Assembly: GCF_039503195.1 (NCBI RefSeq)
Contig: NZ_JBCJKP010000001.1
Span: 992,001-1,056,000 of the forward strand
Direction of reading: 5' to 3'
Source: Streptomyces mirabilis
Lineage (GTDB): Bacteria > Actinomycetota > Actinomycetes > Streptomycetales > Streptomycetaceae
DNA: 64,000 nt
The translations under genes were made by a program, and so were the position numbers. Positions 1-9,300 of the stretch are shown piece after piece (the stretch's first letter is position 1; every line of letters begins with the position of its first letter). The notes under the pieces are model-generated. The model did not search any database, had not been told where the DNA came from, and saw nothing but the letters and a program-made list of their open reading frames with translations.

Positions 1-316
1 CACCGTCGGGCTCTCCGCCCTCCTGTTCCCGCCGGTCGGCGTCGCCGTCACGGTCCGGCATCCTCCGACGCCGACGGCGGTCGGCTGCGCCGTGGCCGCC
101 GGCGTGCTGTCCTCCGCGGTGCCCTGCCTCGCGGACCTGTTCACCCTGCGCCGCGTCCCGGCCCCGGCGTTCGGTCTCTTCATGAGCGTCAATCCCGTCC
201 TGGCCGGTCTGGTCGGGTGGGTCGTCCTCGGTCAGAGCCTGGACCGGGCGGAGTGGACGGGCATCGGCGCCGTCGTCGCGGCCAACGCGCTCGGCATTCT
301 GGCTGCACGAAGTTGA
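1..316 (+). CDS. EamA/RhtA-type drug-metabolite exporter, C-terminal part
   Basis: The open frame enters from the left edge (frame starts at base 2) and stops with TGA at 314-316, so only the last ~104 residues are seen. They hold alternating hydrophobic segments and the pattern LFMSVNPVLAGLVGWVVLGQ, typical of the last helices of the EamA half of DMT-superfamily exporters (RhtA-like: one helix with a conserved Pro, then a Gly-rich helix ending in E/W). The family exports amino acids or small metabolites across the cytoplasmic membrane; substrate cannot be told. The start lies outside the window. Confidence 0.75.
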   Translation, partial: TVGLSALLFPPVGVAVTVRHPPTPTAVGCAVAAGVLSSAVPCLADLFTLRRVPAPAFGLFMSVNPVLAGLVGWVVLGQSLDRAEWTGIGAVVAANALGILAARS

Positions 317-429
317 CGGACACTTCACGGACCTGACGGAAATCCGGGCAACGGACGTCCCCAGAAGAACGTTTCGGCGAAAACGCCAGACCGCGCCACC
401 CCTTCCGTCACATAGAGATATCTACCAGC

Positions 430-993
430 ATGAACGCGCCGGGTCGGCGCCCAGGTGCGGGTTCCGCATCCGAGTGCGCCGCTCCACACCTGGTCAGACG
501 GCCTGCGAATGTCCTGGAGTTGGTCATGCCGGATGTGATGTGGATGCAAGGTGTCGAGTGGCTCGCGGCTGCCGCCTCGGACCCCCGGGCCTGCAAGCGC
601 GAGTGGGATCAGGGGGCGGGGACCGTGCTCATGGAGGCCGGGCGGTTCTGGGACGTACTCAGCGTTCCCGAGCAACTCGGGCTGCTCGCCCTGGACATCC
701 TGTGGAACGACCCGCTGCGCGCCCCCGGCCCCACCCTGGTGGACACCGCATCCCGGAGAGTGGGCTTCCTCCTGCCGCCGGACCCAGCCAGCCGCTGGGT
801 CGGCTCCGGGCTCCGTCACGCGGGCAAGGGCTCGTGGGTCGCCGTTCCACCGCCGTACCGCGCCGCGCGGTTCCTGGAATGGCTGATCCCGCCCGACGGG
901 ACCGGAGACCTGCATGCCGCGGTCCCCTTGGAACTGGCGTTGCAGCGGGCCAACGGGACGCTCGCCGTCCTCGCACCCCCGCCCGGAGGGTGA
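430..993 (+). CDS. Conserved Streptomyces hypothetical protein
   Basis: 187 aa, no signal peptide or membrane segment. The middle (about residues 75-150) has PLRAPGPTLVDTASRRVGFLLPP followed by WVGSGLRHAGKGSWVAVPPP. This resembles, from memory, small actinobacterial proteins annotated as bifunctional primase/polymerase-like, but no catalytic motif of a primase is visible, so I leave the function open. The ATG at 430 is used; an inner ATG near 526 is possible. Coding potential is supported by G/C-rich third positions and by a sensible soluble composition. Confidence 0.6.
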   Translation: MNAPGRRPGAGSASECAAPHLVRRPANVLELVMPDVMWMQGVEWLAAAASDPRACKREWDQGAGTVLMEAGRFWDVLSVPEQLGLLALDILWNDPLRAPGPTLVDTASRRVGFLLPPDPASRWVGSGLRHAGKGSWVAVPPPYRAARFLEWLIPPDGTGDLHAAVPLELALQRANGTLAVLAPPPGG

Positions 994-1023
994 CCAATAC
1001 TCCGCGGCGGCGCGCGGAGAGGT

Positions 1024-1356
1024 TCACCAGCCCAGCAGGCCACGGGGTACGGGGACGGCGGGTACGGTCCGGGCTTCGGCGGGTACCGGTCCGTCGGTCT
1101 TCTCGTCCCGCCTCTCCGCGCAGGAGTCGACCGGCCACGCCGCGCTGTCGAAGGGGCTGGAGGCGGCGAAGGAGGCCCACAGCACCGCGACCACCTCGCG
1201 GTGCTCCGGAACCACCCGCCCCTTGACCCGCCACTCCCCGACCAGTTGGTCGTAGATCGGCAGGTGACCCAGGCGCCCGTCCGTCAGCTCGGCGTAGGGC
1301 CGACCCGCGAGGCCCTGCTCCGGACGGCGCCGCTGGGCCGTGTGAGTGCTGTCCAT
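1024..1356 (-). CDS. Hypothetical protein, 110 aa
   Basis: A reverse-strand frame with plausible protein composition: RPYAELTDGRLGHLPIYDQL, then VGEWRVKGRVV and a hydrophobic AVLWASFAA segment. The frame is open upstream to 1470, but those first residues are Arg/Ser-rich and unlikely to be protein, so the ATG at 1354-1356 is preferred. Convergent with the gene ending at 993. No family recognised. Two cysteines are present without a motif. Confidence 0.45.
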   Translation of the reverse strand: MDSTHTAQRRRPEQGLAGRPYAELTDGRLGHLPIYDQLVGEWRVKGRVVPEHREVVAVLWASFAASSPFDSAAWPVDSCAERRDEKTDGPVPAEARTVPAVPVPRGLLGW

Positions 1357-1531
1357 GCCGGAGCAACGGCGGTGCGCGCGCTGGTGGTACGCGCCCGTGG
1401 TACCGCTCACCGAGTCGGGTGAACGCGCCGCCCGTTCGGAGCCATGGCCCTGTCCGACAAGCATCTTCACCCATCAATTTCACGCATCGACGCGGTCGCG
1501 CCGAGCATGGTCACGCCGAGCGTGGACCAGG

Positions 1532-2986
1532 TCAGCTCCGCGTGCCCGGAGCGACGGCCGCCTCCGGTTCCGTACGCGCGGAGTGGGCGTCCGCGCCGGC
1601 CGAGGCGGAGAGCCGGCCGGCACGCTGGACCGGCACGAGAAGGGCGGCCAGCGCCGCGGCCAGGCAGAGCAGGGCGAGCAGGGTGAACCCGTGGGTGTAT
1701 CCCGAGCCGTAGGGAAGGCCCGAGGACTGGAGCCGGCCGGTCACCAGAACGCTGGTCACGGCCGCGCCGATGGACCCTCCGATGGTGCGGATGTTGGCGT
1801 TCATCCCGGTCGCGGCGCCGGTCTGCTCGGGCGGCACGCTGCCGACGATCAGGTTGGCCATCGAGGCGAAGGCGAGTCCGATGCCCAGGCCGAAGATGCC
1901 CGCGGCGAAGGCCACGTGCCACTGCTGGTCGTGCCACAGGGCGAGGAAGCCACAGGCGACCGCACCGAGCGCGGCACCGGTCGTGAGCAGCTTCTTGGCG
2001 CCGAGGACGGGCTCCAGCCGACCACTGAGCACACCCGAGCAGAACATGGCGAGCAGCATCGGCAGCATGAGCAGTCCGGCCGCGGTGACACTGGCGCCGA
2101 AACCGTATCCGGCGGAGCTCGGGGTCTGCACGAAGCCGGGGAGGAAGGACCAGATCGCGTACATGCCCGCACCGAACAGGAGCGCGGCCGTATTGGTGGT
2201 CCACACCGCGGGCAGCCGCATGACGCGCAGGTCGATCAGCGGGGTGCGGGAGCGCGCCTCGGCCAGCAGCCACAGCGCGAAGAGCAGGACGGCGGCGGCG
2301 AACAGCCCGATCACCCGGGCCGATCCCCAGCCCCACTGGCCCGCCTGGCTGAGCGGGAGCAGCAGCGCGACCAGCCAGCCCGACAGCAGGACGGCACCGA
2401 GCCAGCTGACGCGTCCCTCGGCCCGGCTCGGGGATTCGGGGACGTAGCGCAGGGCGATCAGCGTGGTGACCGCGACGACGCCGACGGGCAGCCAGAACAG
2501 CCAGCGGTAGTCGAGCGCGGACACGAGGGGACCGGCCGCCACCAGTCCGACGCCGCCGCCCGCGGCGATCACGGCGGACAGGTTGCTGATGCTGGGGCCG
2601 ACCTCGGCCGCGGTGAACTCGTCCCGGATGATGCCGAAGGAGAGCGGGAACAGCGCACCGCCTGTGCCCTGGACGACCCGGGCGACGATCAGTACGCCGA
2701 TGTTCGGCGCGAGCGCGGCGAGCAGACAGCCGAGTGTCACGGTCACGAGGACGGCGACGAGGGTGCGCTTCTTGCCGATCAGGTCGCCGACCCGGCCGAG
2801 GACGGGGGTGAAGACCGAGGCGGACAGCAGGTAGGCCGTCATCACCCAGGTCACGGTGGACTGCGAGGTGTTCAGGGCGTGCTGGACGGTCGGCAGGGCC
2901 GGTGCGATCAGCGACTGGAGCATGGAGAACACGCCCGCACCGGTCGCGAGGACCGCGAAGGTGAGGCGGGTGGACTTCGTGGGCAT
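1532..2986 (-). CDS. MFS transporter, DHA2-type (14-TM) drug exporter
   Basis: 484 aa with about 14 hydrophobic helices. The loop after helix 2 carries LGRVGDLIGKKR (MFS motif A), helix 5 carries the G-x-x-x-G-P-x-x-G-type segment (AAGGGVGLVAAGPLVS), and the size fits the DHA2 family of proton-driven multidrug antiporters in the cytoplasmic membrane. The ATG at 2984-2986 follows GGAGAGG, which decides the start over a longer frame. It is divergent from the TetR gene at 3235 with two inverted-repeat operators between them, so the exporter is probably induced when a drug-like ligand releases that repressor. The C-terminal ~30 residues are polar and likely cytoplasmic. Confidence 0.85.
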   Translation of the reverse strand: MPTKSTRLTFAVLATGAGVFSMLQSLIAPALPTVQHALNTSQSTVTWVMTAYLLSASVFTPVLGRVGDLIGKKRTLVAVLVTVTLGCLLAALAPNIGVLIVARVVQGTGGALFPLSFGIIRDEFTAAEVGPSISNLSAVIAAGGGVGLVAAGPLVSALDYRWLFWLPVGVVAVTTLIALRYVPESPSRAEGRVSWLGAVLLSGWLVALLLPLSQAGQWGWGSARVIGLFAAAVLLFALWLLAEARSRTPLIDLRVMRLPAVWTTNTAALLFGAGMYAIWSFLPGFVQTPSSAGYGFGASVTAAGLLMLPMLLAMFCSGVLSGRLEPVLGAKKLLTTGAALGAVACGFLALWHDQQWHVAFAAGIFGLGIGLAFASMANLIVGSVPPEQTGAATGMNANIRTIGGSIGAAVTSVLVTGRLQSSGLPYGSGYTHGFTLLALLCLAAALAALLVPVQRAGRLSASAGADAHSARTEPEAAVAPGTRS

Positions 2987-3163
2987 GAAAAGCCTCTCCG
3001 AACGGAGCGGATCGGAACAGGGAACGAAACAGAGCAAGCGGAACGGCCACTCAAGGAGCGGTGGCGGGCTGCGTACGGCCCGATCGAGGTCACAGGGGGT
3101 ACGAGCGCGTCGACGGTGCGTGCGGACGCACGGCACCACGGGGAACGCACCCCCGACTGCTAA

Positions 3164-3203
3164 AGTGGAGGTATGCCTCCACTGTAACGGAGGCCTACCT
3201 CCG
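3164..3203. promoter_or_regulatory. Twin inverted-repeat operators between MFS and TetR genes
   Basis: Two palindromes with the same core, GGAGG-N4-CCTCC: agtggaggtatgcctccact at 3164-3183 (8-bp arms, 4-nt centre) and cggaggcctacctccg at 3188-3203 (6-bp arms, 4-nt centre). Centres are 22 bp apart, about two helical turns. They lie between the divergent starts at 2986 and 3235, the classic place for a TetR-family repressor to control itself and its exporter. Confidence 0.7.
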
Positions 3204-3234
3204 CTTCAACTTCTTCTCGGCCGGGAGGCACCAA

Positions 3235-3813
3235 GTGACGGCTCAGCCGTTCCCCATCAGCGGGATCGTGGCGTCCCGGCGCCCGCACCGCAAAGACGCC
3301 GCGCGCAACTACGACGCCCTGCTGACCGCCGCACGCGAGGCCTTCGCGGAGCACGGCGCGGAGGCGTCCCTGGAGGACATCGCCCGGCGCGCGGGCGTGG
3401 GCATCGGCACCCTGTACCGGAACTTCCCCACCCGCCGCCACCTCTTCGAGAGCGTGTACGCGGACGAGGTGGACGCCCTGTGCCAGGTGGCCCTGGGAGT
3501 CGCCGAGCGGGAGCCCTGGGAGGCGCTGACCTCGTGGCTGCGGCGGTTCGTGGACTACACCGTGACCAAACGGGCCATCCGTGAGGCGCTCGACAACGAG
3601 TCGGAGATCTTCCTGACCTGCCGGGACTCGATGTACCAGGCGGGCGGCCCGCTGTTCGAGCGGGCACAGAAGGCCGGCGAGGCGCGCGCGGACATGGACT
3701 TCGACGACCTGCTGCGCATGGTCGCCGGGATCACCTCGACGAACTTCCTCGACGACACCCAGCGCGACCGGGTCCTCACGGTCGCGCTGGACGGCGTCCG
3801 CGCCGCGCGCTGA
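3235..3813 (+). CDS. TetR-family transcriptional repressor
   Basis: 192 aa. The N-terminal HTH is clear: LEDIARRAGVGIGTLYRNFP followed by TRRHLFESVY, the standard TetR helix-turn-helix and linker. The C-terminal ligand domain has DMDFDDLLRMVAGI, typical of the SbtR-like/TetR_C subfamily. The GTG at 3235 is preceded by GGGAGG at 3222-3227, whereas the longer frame upstream overlaps the operators, so the short start is chosen. It is divergent from the DHA2 exporter, whose expression it probably represses together with its own. Confidence 0.85.
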   Translation: MTAQPFPISGIVASRRPHRKDAARNYDALLTAAREAFAEHGAEASLEDIARRAGVGIGTLYRNFPTRRHLFESVYADEVDALCQVALGVAEREPWEALTSWLRRFVDYTVTKRAIREALDNESEIFLTCRDSMYQAGGPLFERAQKAGEARADMDFDDLLRMVAGITSTNFLDDTQRDRVLTVALDGVRAAR

Positions 3814-3919
3814 CATCGGCCCGGGACGGGAGGGGACCCCTGCCCCTTCGTGCGCCCCGTCGCCCCCACCGCACTTACCCTCCAGTAATATCTCGCGGCA
3901 GTCCCCTGGAGGAGGAGCC

Positions 3920-4300
3920 GTGCCACGGTCGGAACGCTCAGCCCTGTTGCTCGCCGGCCTGCTGGCCACCGCTGGTGTCGGTCACTTCGTGTCGCCACGG
4001 CAGTTCGACGCGACCATTCCGCGGGCGCTGCCGGGGGCACCCCGGACCTGGACGTACGCGAGCGGTGTCGCCGAACTGGCGCTGGCCGCCGGGGTGGCGG
4101 TGCCCCGTACCCGGCGGGTGGCCGCGCTGGCCACCGCGGCCTTCTTCGTCGGGGTGTTCCCCGCCAACGTCCAGATGGCCGTGGACTGGCGTCGGCGTCC
4201 CGCTCCGCAGAAGGCCGCGGCGATCGCGCGACTCCCCTTGCAGGTGCCCCTTGTACTGTGGGCACGCAGCGTTGCCAATGGTGGGAAGGGTCAGTCATGA
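3920..4300 (+). CDS. DoxX-like small membrane protein
   Basis: 126 aa with about four hydrophobic segments (near residues 5-22, 48-62, 66-85 and 105-118). The pattern AGVGHFVSPRQFDATIP near the N-terminus and FFVGVFPANVQMAVDW in the second half are characteristic of DoxX/MauE-like membrane proteins, often linked to thiol or oxidative-stress functions. The GTG at 3920 follows GGAGGAG. Its stop overlaps the start of the peroxiredoxin gene (ATGA), so the two are cotranscribed, which fits a redox role. Confidence 0.75.
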   Translation: MPRSERSALLLAGLLATAGVGHFVSPRQFDATIPRALPGAPRTWTYASGVAELALAAGVAVPRTRRVAALATAAFFVGVFPANVQMAVDWRRRPAPQKAAAIARLPLQVPLVLWARSVANGGKGQS

Positions 4301-4764
4301 CGCGTGGTGTGGACGTGGGCGACAAGGTCGAGGACTTCGCCCTGCCCGACGAGACCGGCACGGAGCGCAAGCTGACCGATTTGCTCGGCGAGGGACCGGT
4401 CGTGCTGTTCTTCTATCCCGCCGCCCTCTCCCCCGGCTGCACCACCGAGGCGTGCCACTTCCGTGATCTGGCCGCCGAGTTCACCGCCGCCGGCGGCCGG
4501 CCGGTCGGCATCAGTGGGGACGCGGTCGACAAGCAGCGGGAGTTCGCCGGGCGTCACACGCTCGGGTACCCGCTGCTGTCCGATGTCGACGGCACGGTCC
4601 GCGAGCGGTTCGGAGTGAAGCGCGGCTTCTCCCTGGCACCCACGAAGCGGGTCACCTTCGTCATCGCGCAGGACCGCACCGTCCTGGAGGTGGTGCGCAG
4701 CGAACTGCGGATGAGCGCCCACGCGGACCGGGCCCTCGCCGCGCTGCGGGCCCATCAGGGCTGA
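4297..4764 (+). CDS. bcp: Peroxiredoxin (BCP-type thioredoxin-dependent peroxidase)
   Basis: 155 aa, a full-length AhpC/TSA thioredoxin fold. The active-site loop reads FYPAALSPGCTTEACHF, giving the peroxidatic Cys and the second Cys five residues on, as in bacterioferritin-comigratory proteins (the usual Thr before PGC is Ser here). GISGDAVDKQREFAGRH and YPLLSDVDGTVRERFGV are the expected downstream blocks. It reduces peroxides using thioredoxin in the cytoplasm. The ATG at 4297 overlaps the DoxX-like stop and follows GGGAAGGG; a longer in-frame GTG start at 4258 is less likely. Confidence 0.9.
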   Translation: MTRGVDVGDKVEDFALPDETGTERKLTDLLGEGPVVLFFYPAALSPGCTTEACHFRDLAAEFTAAGGRPVGISGDAVDKQREFAGRHTLGYPLLSDVDGTVRERFGVKRGFSLAPTKRVTFVIAQDRTVLEVVRSELRMSAHADRALAALRAHQG

Positions 4765-4818
4765 CCTTCGACTCCCCCGCGGCGGCCGGATCGTCGTGCC
4801 CCGCCCGGCGCGCCCGCG

Positions 4819-5189
4819 TCACTCGCCCTTGGCCGGCGGCCCGACGACATGAAGGTCGTAGGCGCCCACCAGGCCGGCAGCGGCGTCAAGGCCGAGGGAC
4901 GGGGCAGTTCACCGGCAAAGGCCACCGAGGTGCCGTTGCGGGTGAACCATTCCGCGACCCCGGTCGGCACCGAGGTCACGAGCAGACGGGATTCCGGGCT
5001 GCGCACGACATGGCGGCGCGGGACGCCGCGCGGACCGAAAGCGACGTCGCCCGGGCCCAGGTCGTAGCGCTGCTCTCCGACGAAGAAGGTGATCTCACCT
5101 TCGAGTACGGCCCAGATCTCATCGTCATGGGCGTCCACGTGCATGCTGATCCCTCGCTTCGTGAGGCGGTCGGGCGAGGCCTCGTCCAT
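4819..5189 (-). pseudogene. Cupin-domain protein with a C-terminal frameshift
   Basis: The intact part reads DEIWAVLEGEITFFVGEQ, YDLGPGDVAFGPRGVPR and LVTSVPTGVAEWF, a single-domain cupin with GD-x-x-x-x-P beta-barrel turns. As read, the frame runs on to 4755 and overlaps the peroxiredoxin gene. Near 4895-4910 a second frame gives LGLDAAAGLVGAYDLHVVGP and then PPAKGE with a stop at 4819, a far more natural cupin C-terminus. One base gained or lost therefore separates the two parts. It could be a real pseudogene or a sequencing error. The N-terminus is also short for the family. Confidence 0.65.
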
Positions 5190-5242
5190 TGTGCGAAGCG
5201 GTGGCTCGAGGAAGCTTCAGTCATCTGACTGGTCCGAGCGGG

Positions 5243-5626
5243 TCAGCACTGCGCCGAGGCCGGAAGATCGGCCCGCTCGTCGCCGCGCAGGTACAGGGCG
5301 CTGACCCAGCCGTTGCCGATGCCGGGGCCGCCGGAGAGATAGACCCAGATGTGGCTGGTGGAACCGTGGTCGACGACCGTCTCGCCGGAGAGCCAGCAGA
5401 AGGCGGAGTAGCTGTACCCGGCGCGCAGCCTGCCGATCACGGGGTGGCCGTTGCCCGGGCCGGAACGGACGGGCGCGTCGACGATGGGCACGACGGTGTA
5501 CGTCTCGAAGGCGGCCTGCCGCGTGTGGCCGGTCGGCGCCGCGGCCGAGGCGGTTCCCGCGCTCAGCAGGCCGCACGCGAGCACGGCTCCGGCGAGAACG
5601 GCGGCGGCCTTGCGTCGGATGCTCAT
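5243..5626 (-). CDS. Small secreted SH3-like protein A
   Basis: 127 aa. A Sec signal peptide is evident: RRK, then AAAVLAGAVLACGLLSAG and a TASAAA cleavage region near residue 28. The mature part has ETYTVVPIVDAPVRSGPGNG, GRLRAGYSYSAFCW, then VDHGSTSHIWVYL and GWVSALYLRG, the layout of a bacterial SH3 domain (binding of cell-wall peptides is known for that fold). It ends in LPASAQC, with two cysteines (FCW and the terminal one) that may pair. RBS AAGGAG precedes the ATG. The neighbour at 5686-6039 is a paralogue with the same ending. Confidence 0.75.
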   Translation of the reverse strand: MSIRRKAAAVLAGAVLACGLLSAGTASAAAPTGHTRQAAFETYTVVPIVDAPVRSGPGNGHPVIGRLRAGYSYSAFCWLSGETVVDHGSTSHIWVYLSGGPGIGNGWVSALYLRGDERADLPASAQC

Positions 5627-5685
5627 GGGTGAACTCCTTGGCACGGAGGGACGATCGAGGTGGATTCCGGTGAGTTCCGCTGCCA

Positions 5686-6039
5686 TCAGCACTGGGCGGA
5701 GGCCGGCAGATTCGCGTACGAGTCGCCCTTGAAATAGACGGCGCTGCTGAATCCGTCGGCGAATCCGATCCAGATGTCGTTCGTGTAGCCGTGGTCCGTG
5801 ATGGTCTGCCCGTGGGTCCAGCAGTACGCGGTGTAGGACTGACCGGCGGTCAGGGTGGCCAGGTAGGCGCTGTCCCGCGTCGGCAGCTGGCGGACCTTGA
5901 CGTTCTCGTAGGGCACGACGGTGTACGACTGCTCGGCGGGTGAGGCGGGCGAGGCAGGCGCGGCGGCGGCCAGGCCGGCCGGGACGAGGAAGGCGAGCGT
6001 CGCGGCGCACGTGGTGACGACGGCCGGAATACGGCGCAT
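5686..6039 (-). CDS. Small secreted SH3-like protein B (paralogue of A)
   Basis: 117 aa, Sec signal peptide (MRRIPAVVTTCAATLAFLVP, AAAAPA cleavage region). The mature part YTVVPYENVKVRQLPTRDSA, LTAGQSYTAYCWTHGQTITD, then IWIGFADGFSSAVYFKG aligns along its whole length with protein A and has the same LPASAQC end with one internal Cys before Trp. The two genes are 59 bp apart on the same strand, so they probably arose by tandem duplication and may be co-expressed. The ATG at 6037-6039 is chosen because the signal peptide begins there. Confidence 0.75.
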   Translation of the reverse strand: MRRIPAVVTTCAATLAFLVPAGLAAAAPASPASPAEQSYTVVPYENVKVRQLPTRDSAYLATLTAGQSYTAYCWTHGQTITDHGYTNDIWIGFADGFSSAVYFKGDSYANLPASAQC

Positions 6040-6317
6040 GAGGAATTCCCCCTGTGTGGTGTTTCGCTTTCGACCACCGCCACAGTGGGCGCCGAGGAAG
6101 CACGGCGGCAACGCCATTCAACGGTGTTCGAAGTGAGCGCACGGCTGCGGAAGATGGAGCGCGGGTGTACTGCCGTTGTCCCTTCGGTGGTCGGCGGGCG
6201 TCCATATGTCCGAGCCCATGATCTTGCTCCCTGTGGGGCCTACGCAGTGGTTACGCTCCCCAGCGGACGGATCCGATGGGGGCGGGACGGCGGTCCTCAT
6301 GACGGGAATGGCTCACT
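6040..6317. other. Intergenic region between divergent genes
   Basis: 278 bp between the secreted protein B start and the giant gene start. I see no ORF or RNA gene with support and no strong inverted repeat. It must hold the promoters of both transcripts, but no confident -10/-35 pair stands out. Confidence 0.3.
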
Positions 6318-9300
6318 GTGCGAAGGCAGCGACAGGCATCGGGCGGGAACGGCAGAACCGGGGACCACGGCCGGGGAGCCGTCGGCCCGGACACGGCCTC
6401 GGCCGCCAGGAACGGCGCGGAGGTCTCGGCGCCGCACCCGGCGTTCCCGGCGACCGCCGGCCCGGGGATGACTCCCCAGGCACTGCTGGCCCTGCAGCGG
6501 GACGCGGGCAACGCGGCGACCGCGCGCGCCCTGCGTGGACGGCTCCCGGCCGCCGAGGGCGTGGCGGGCGCCACGCGTGCGCCGAGGCCCGCCCCTTCCG
6601 TGCTGCCCACCCTTGAGGAACTGCCCGAGAGCAGTGCCGCCACCCGGCTGCCCGCGGTCCTTCCCGCGATCGACGAGGCGGCGGAGGAGTCCGAGGAAGG
6701 CGTGGGGAACGCCCGGCCCCGCGCCGCCACCGCGACACGCCCCCGGCGGGAGGGCACCCGTCGGCCGGTCCCCCGTCCGACCGGCAGCGGGCCCGGCTCC
6801 TCCCATCCGCCGCTCGGACTGCCGCCGTACCTGCGGGAGTTACGGGCGGCGGGGCTCTCCACGGCGTACGGGCTCACCGGGCACGAGGTGGTGTCCACCA
6901 CCCTGGGGACGGTCCTCGGACGGTCCGACGGGACGGTGGCCGAGATACGCGAGGAGCTGGCCGGGCGGCCGGAGACGTTCTACGGCCAGGGCCGCTCCTT
7001 CGCCGTCGAGGGCCCGGAGGGCAAGGGCTGGTACGACGTCACCGTCACCATCTCCCGGGACGGCACCGACCTGCCCGAGACCTTCGTCTCCCCGGAGGCC
7101 GTGAAGGCTCAGGCCGCTGCCGTGGAACAGGCCAAGGCCATGGCCGCGTTGCTGGCCGTGTCGGAGGCCGCCATGGGCAAGGGGAAGGGGAAGCCGCGAG
7201 CCGACGATCGCGACGGCGGCACCGGCACCGGCACCGGCACCGGCACCGAGGTCGTCCCCCGGCAGGCCGCCCAGGACGCGCGGACGGCCGAGGGCGCCAC
7301 CATCAAGGTGGACACCCAGCACAACACCTCGGGCGTGGTGAGCCACTCCTCGGGCGGTTCGTCCAGCAAGGGTGTCAACTTCATGGCGTTCGGGCTGGCG
7401 CCGGTCGTCCCGGGCGTCTGGCTCGGCGGGGCTGTCATGGCCAACGCACAGCCGTTCCAGTCCTCCACCGACTCCCGTGTGCAGAAGGCCATGTCCGAAC
7501 CCCGGGTGCTGCGCAGCGACAAGGGGTCCGTCGAGATGCGGCGCCGGGTGCGCTACGGCGTACGGGTCCAGCCCCAGGACGAGGGGCGGGGCGGCCGGGC
7601 GCAGACGTTCAGCGGCTCCGGGTCCCTCATGATGCGGGTACCCACCGAACACCTGGTGCCGGTCACCGCCGAGGCACCCGCGCGACCGCGCCCCCTCAGC
7701 ACGGGGACCGCCCGGAGCGTGCGGCTCGCGGACTCGCTGGCCCCGGTCGCCCTGGACGACGCCGCGGCCCCCCATCCGGGCGGCGGCGGCCTGTTCGACA
7801 CGGTCCGCTCCGTGCTGCACCCCTCCCTGACCTCCCGCGGTGCGCCCGGGCGTGCCCGGCTCCACGACGCCACCGCCGCCACGACCGTCCTGGAGGACCT
7901 GCCCCGGCTGCTGAGCGGCTGGGTGATCGGGGAGGATCTCGTCTCCAAGGACGGCAGTGCCACGGGCACCTACCGGATGCGCGCCGACCTCACCGCCCTG
8001 TCGCCCACCTGGACGACCGGCAAGACCCAACTGCGTACGCACCAGCAGGCACAGCACTCGGTGTCCCACACGGCGGCCAAGGGCCGAGGAGGGACCTTCG
8101 GCGCGGGCCCGGCGGCGGGGTTCGGCGTGCTCGGCAACGCCGCCGCGGTGCGCGCGACGGTCATGCCCACGGCCGGCGCGCGCAAAGCGCGGTTCACGGT
8201 GGCCGAGCAGACGGTGTCGAGTCGTCAGGGCGCCGAGGTCAGGGGCGACAAGGTGCTCTACCTCGGCACGGTGCGATTCAGCGTCGAGGGCACCGGACCG
8301 CTCTCCCCCGCCATGAAGGTGCGCTCCGGGGCCCGCACGGCCCGGCACTCGATGGATGTGTGGGTCAGTCTGCGCGCCGACGAGGCCCGGTCGCTGGGCC
8401 TCGAACTGCCCGAAGGCGTCACGGCGGGCTCCGTGATCAGGGAGCCGGGAACGGACGCGGACGGGAAGAAGCTCGACCGGCGGCACGGTGAAGAGGCACG
8501 GGACGGGGCCGGGTCGTCGGCCGGTCAGGACACCGAGCGCCACCTGCCGTTCGGAGCCATGGGGTCGAGCGTGGCGATCAGCCAGCTGGACGCCGCTCCG
8601 CTGCTCTCCGGCATCGAGCGGCTCTTCGCCGCCGATCCGCGACTCGCGGGCTATCTGCCCGCGTTCGGCGCGGGGGCGGGGACCGAGGTGAGCCGCGAGG
8701 AGGGCGAGGTGCAGCGGCGCAACTACCGCGAGCTGATCACCGTACTCTCGGAGACCAACCTGCGGGTCAACAAGGACCAGTTGCTCTCCTCCGGGATCCG
8801 GGTCCGGATGCGGCGCAAGAGCCGATGGCACGCGCACGACGTGCAGATCAAGGTCGTCGGCGCCCTGCGCGAGACGGGCTACCTGGGCGAGACGAAGGAC
8901 TGGTTGGTGCGCAGCCACAGCGGCGTCACCAGCAACTCGCAGAGCGGGCGGTCCAGTTCACGGTCGATCGGCGGACTGGCACTCGGCCAGTTCCGGCTGA
9001 TCCCCGGTGCCCTGTCCGCCACGGTGCGCGGCGAACGGACCCGGCAGAGCACCCGGCGCAACCAGGCGGGACCGGCGACACGCTCCGACGTGCTCACCAA
9101 CGGCGGTGAGAACACCAGCGCGTTCGGCGGCGCCCTGCGCCTGGACGTGGACGTCACCATGACGACACGGGAGCGGACCGCCAAACGTGCCCTCACCCCG
9201 GGCATGCCGGGGCGGGACACACCCGACGCCGCGCACATCGCCTCGACCGCGGACACCGAGGCTCTCGATCTGGCCGAGCAGGACGTACGGCTGCTCACCC

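Noticed and set aside
1346..3163. 605-residue forward open frame opposite the MFS gene
   Set aside because: Arg/Gly/Glu-rich shadow of the transporter gene; no folded-protein pattern, while the reverse strand has clear TM helices and MFS motifs.
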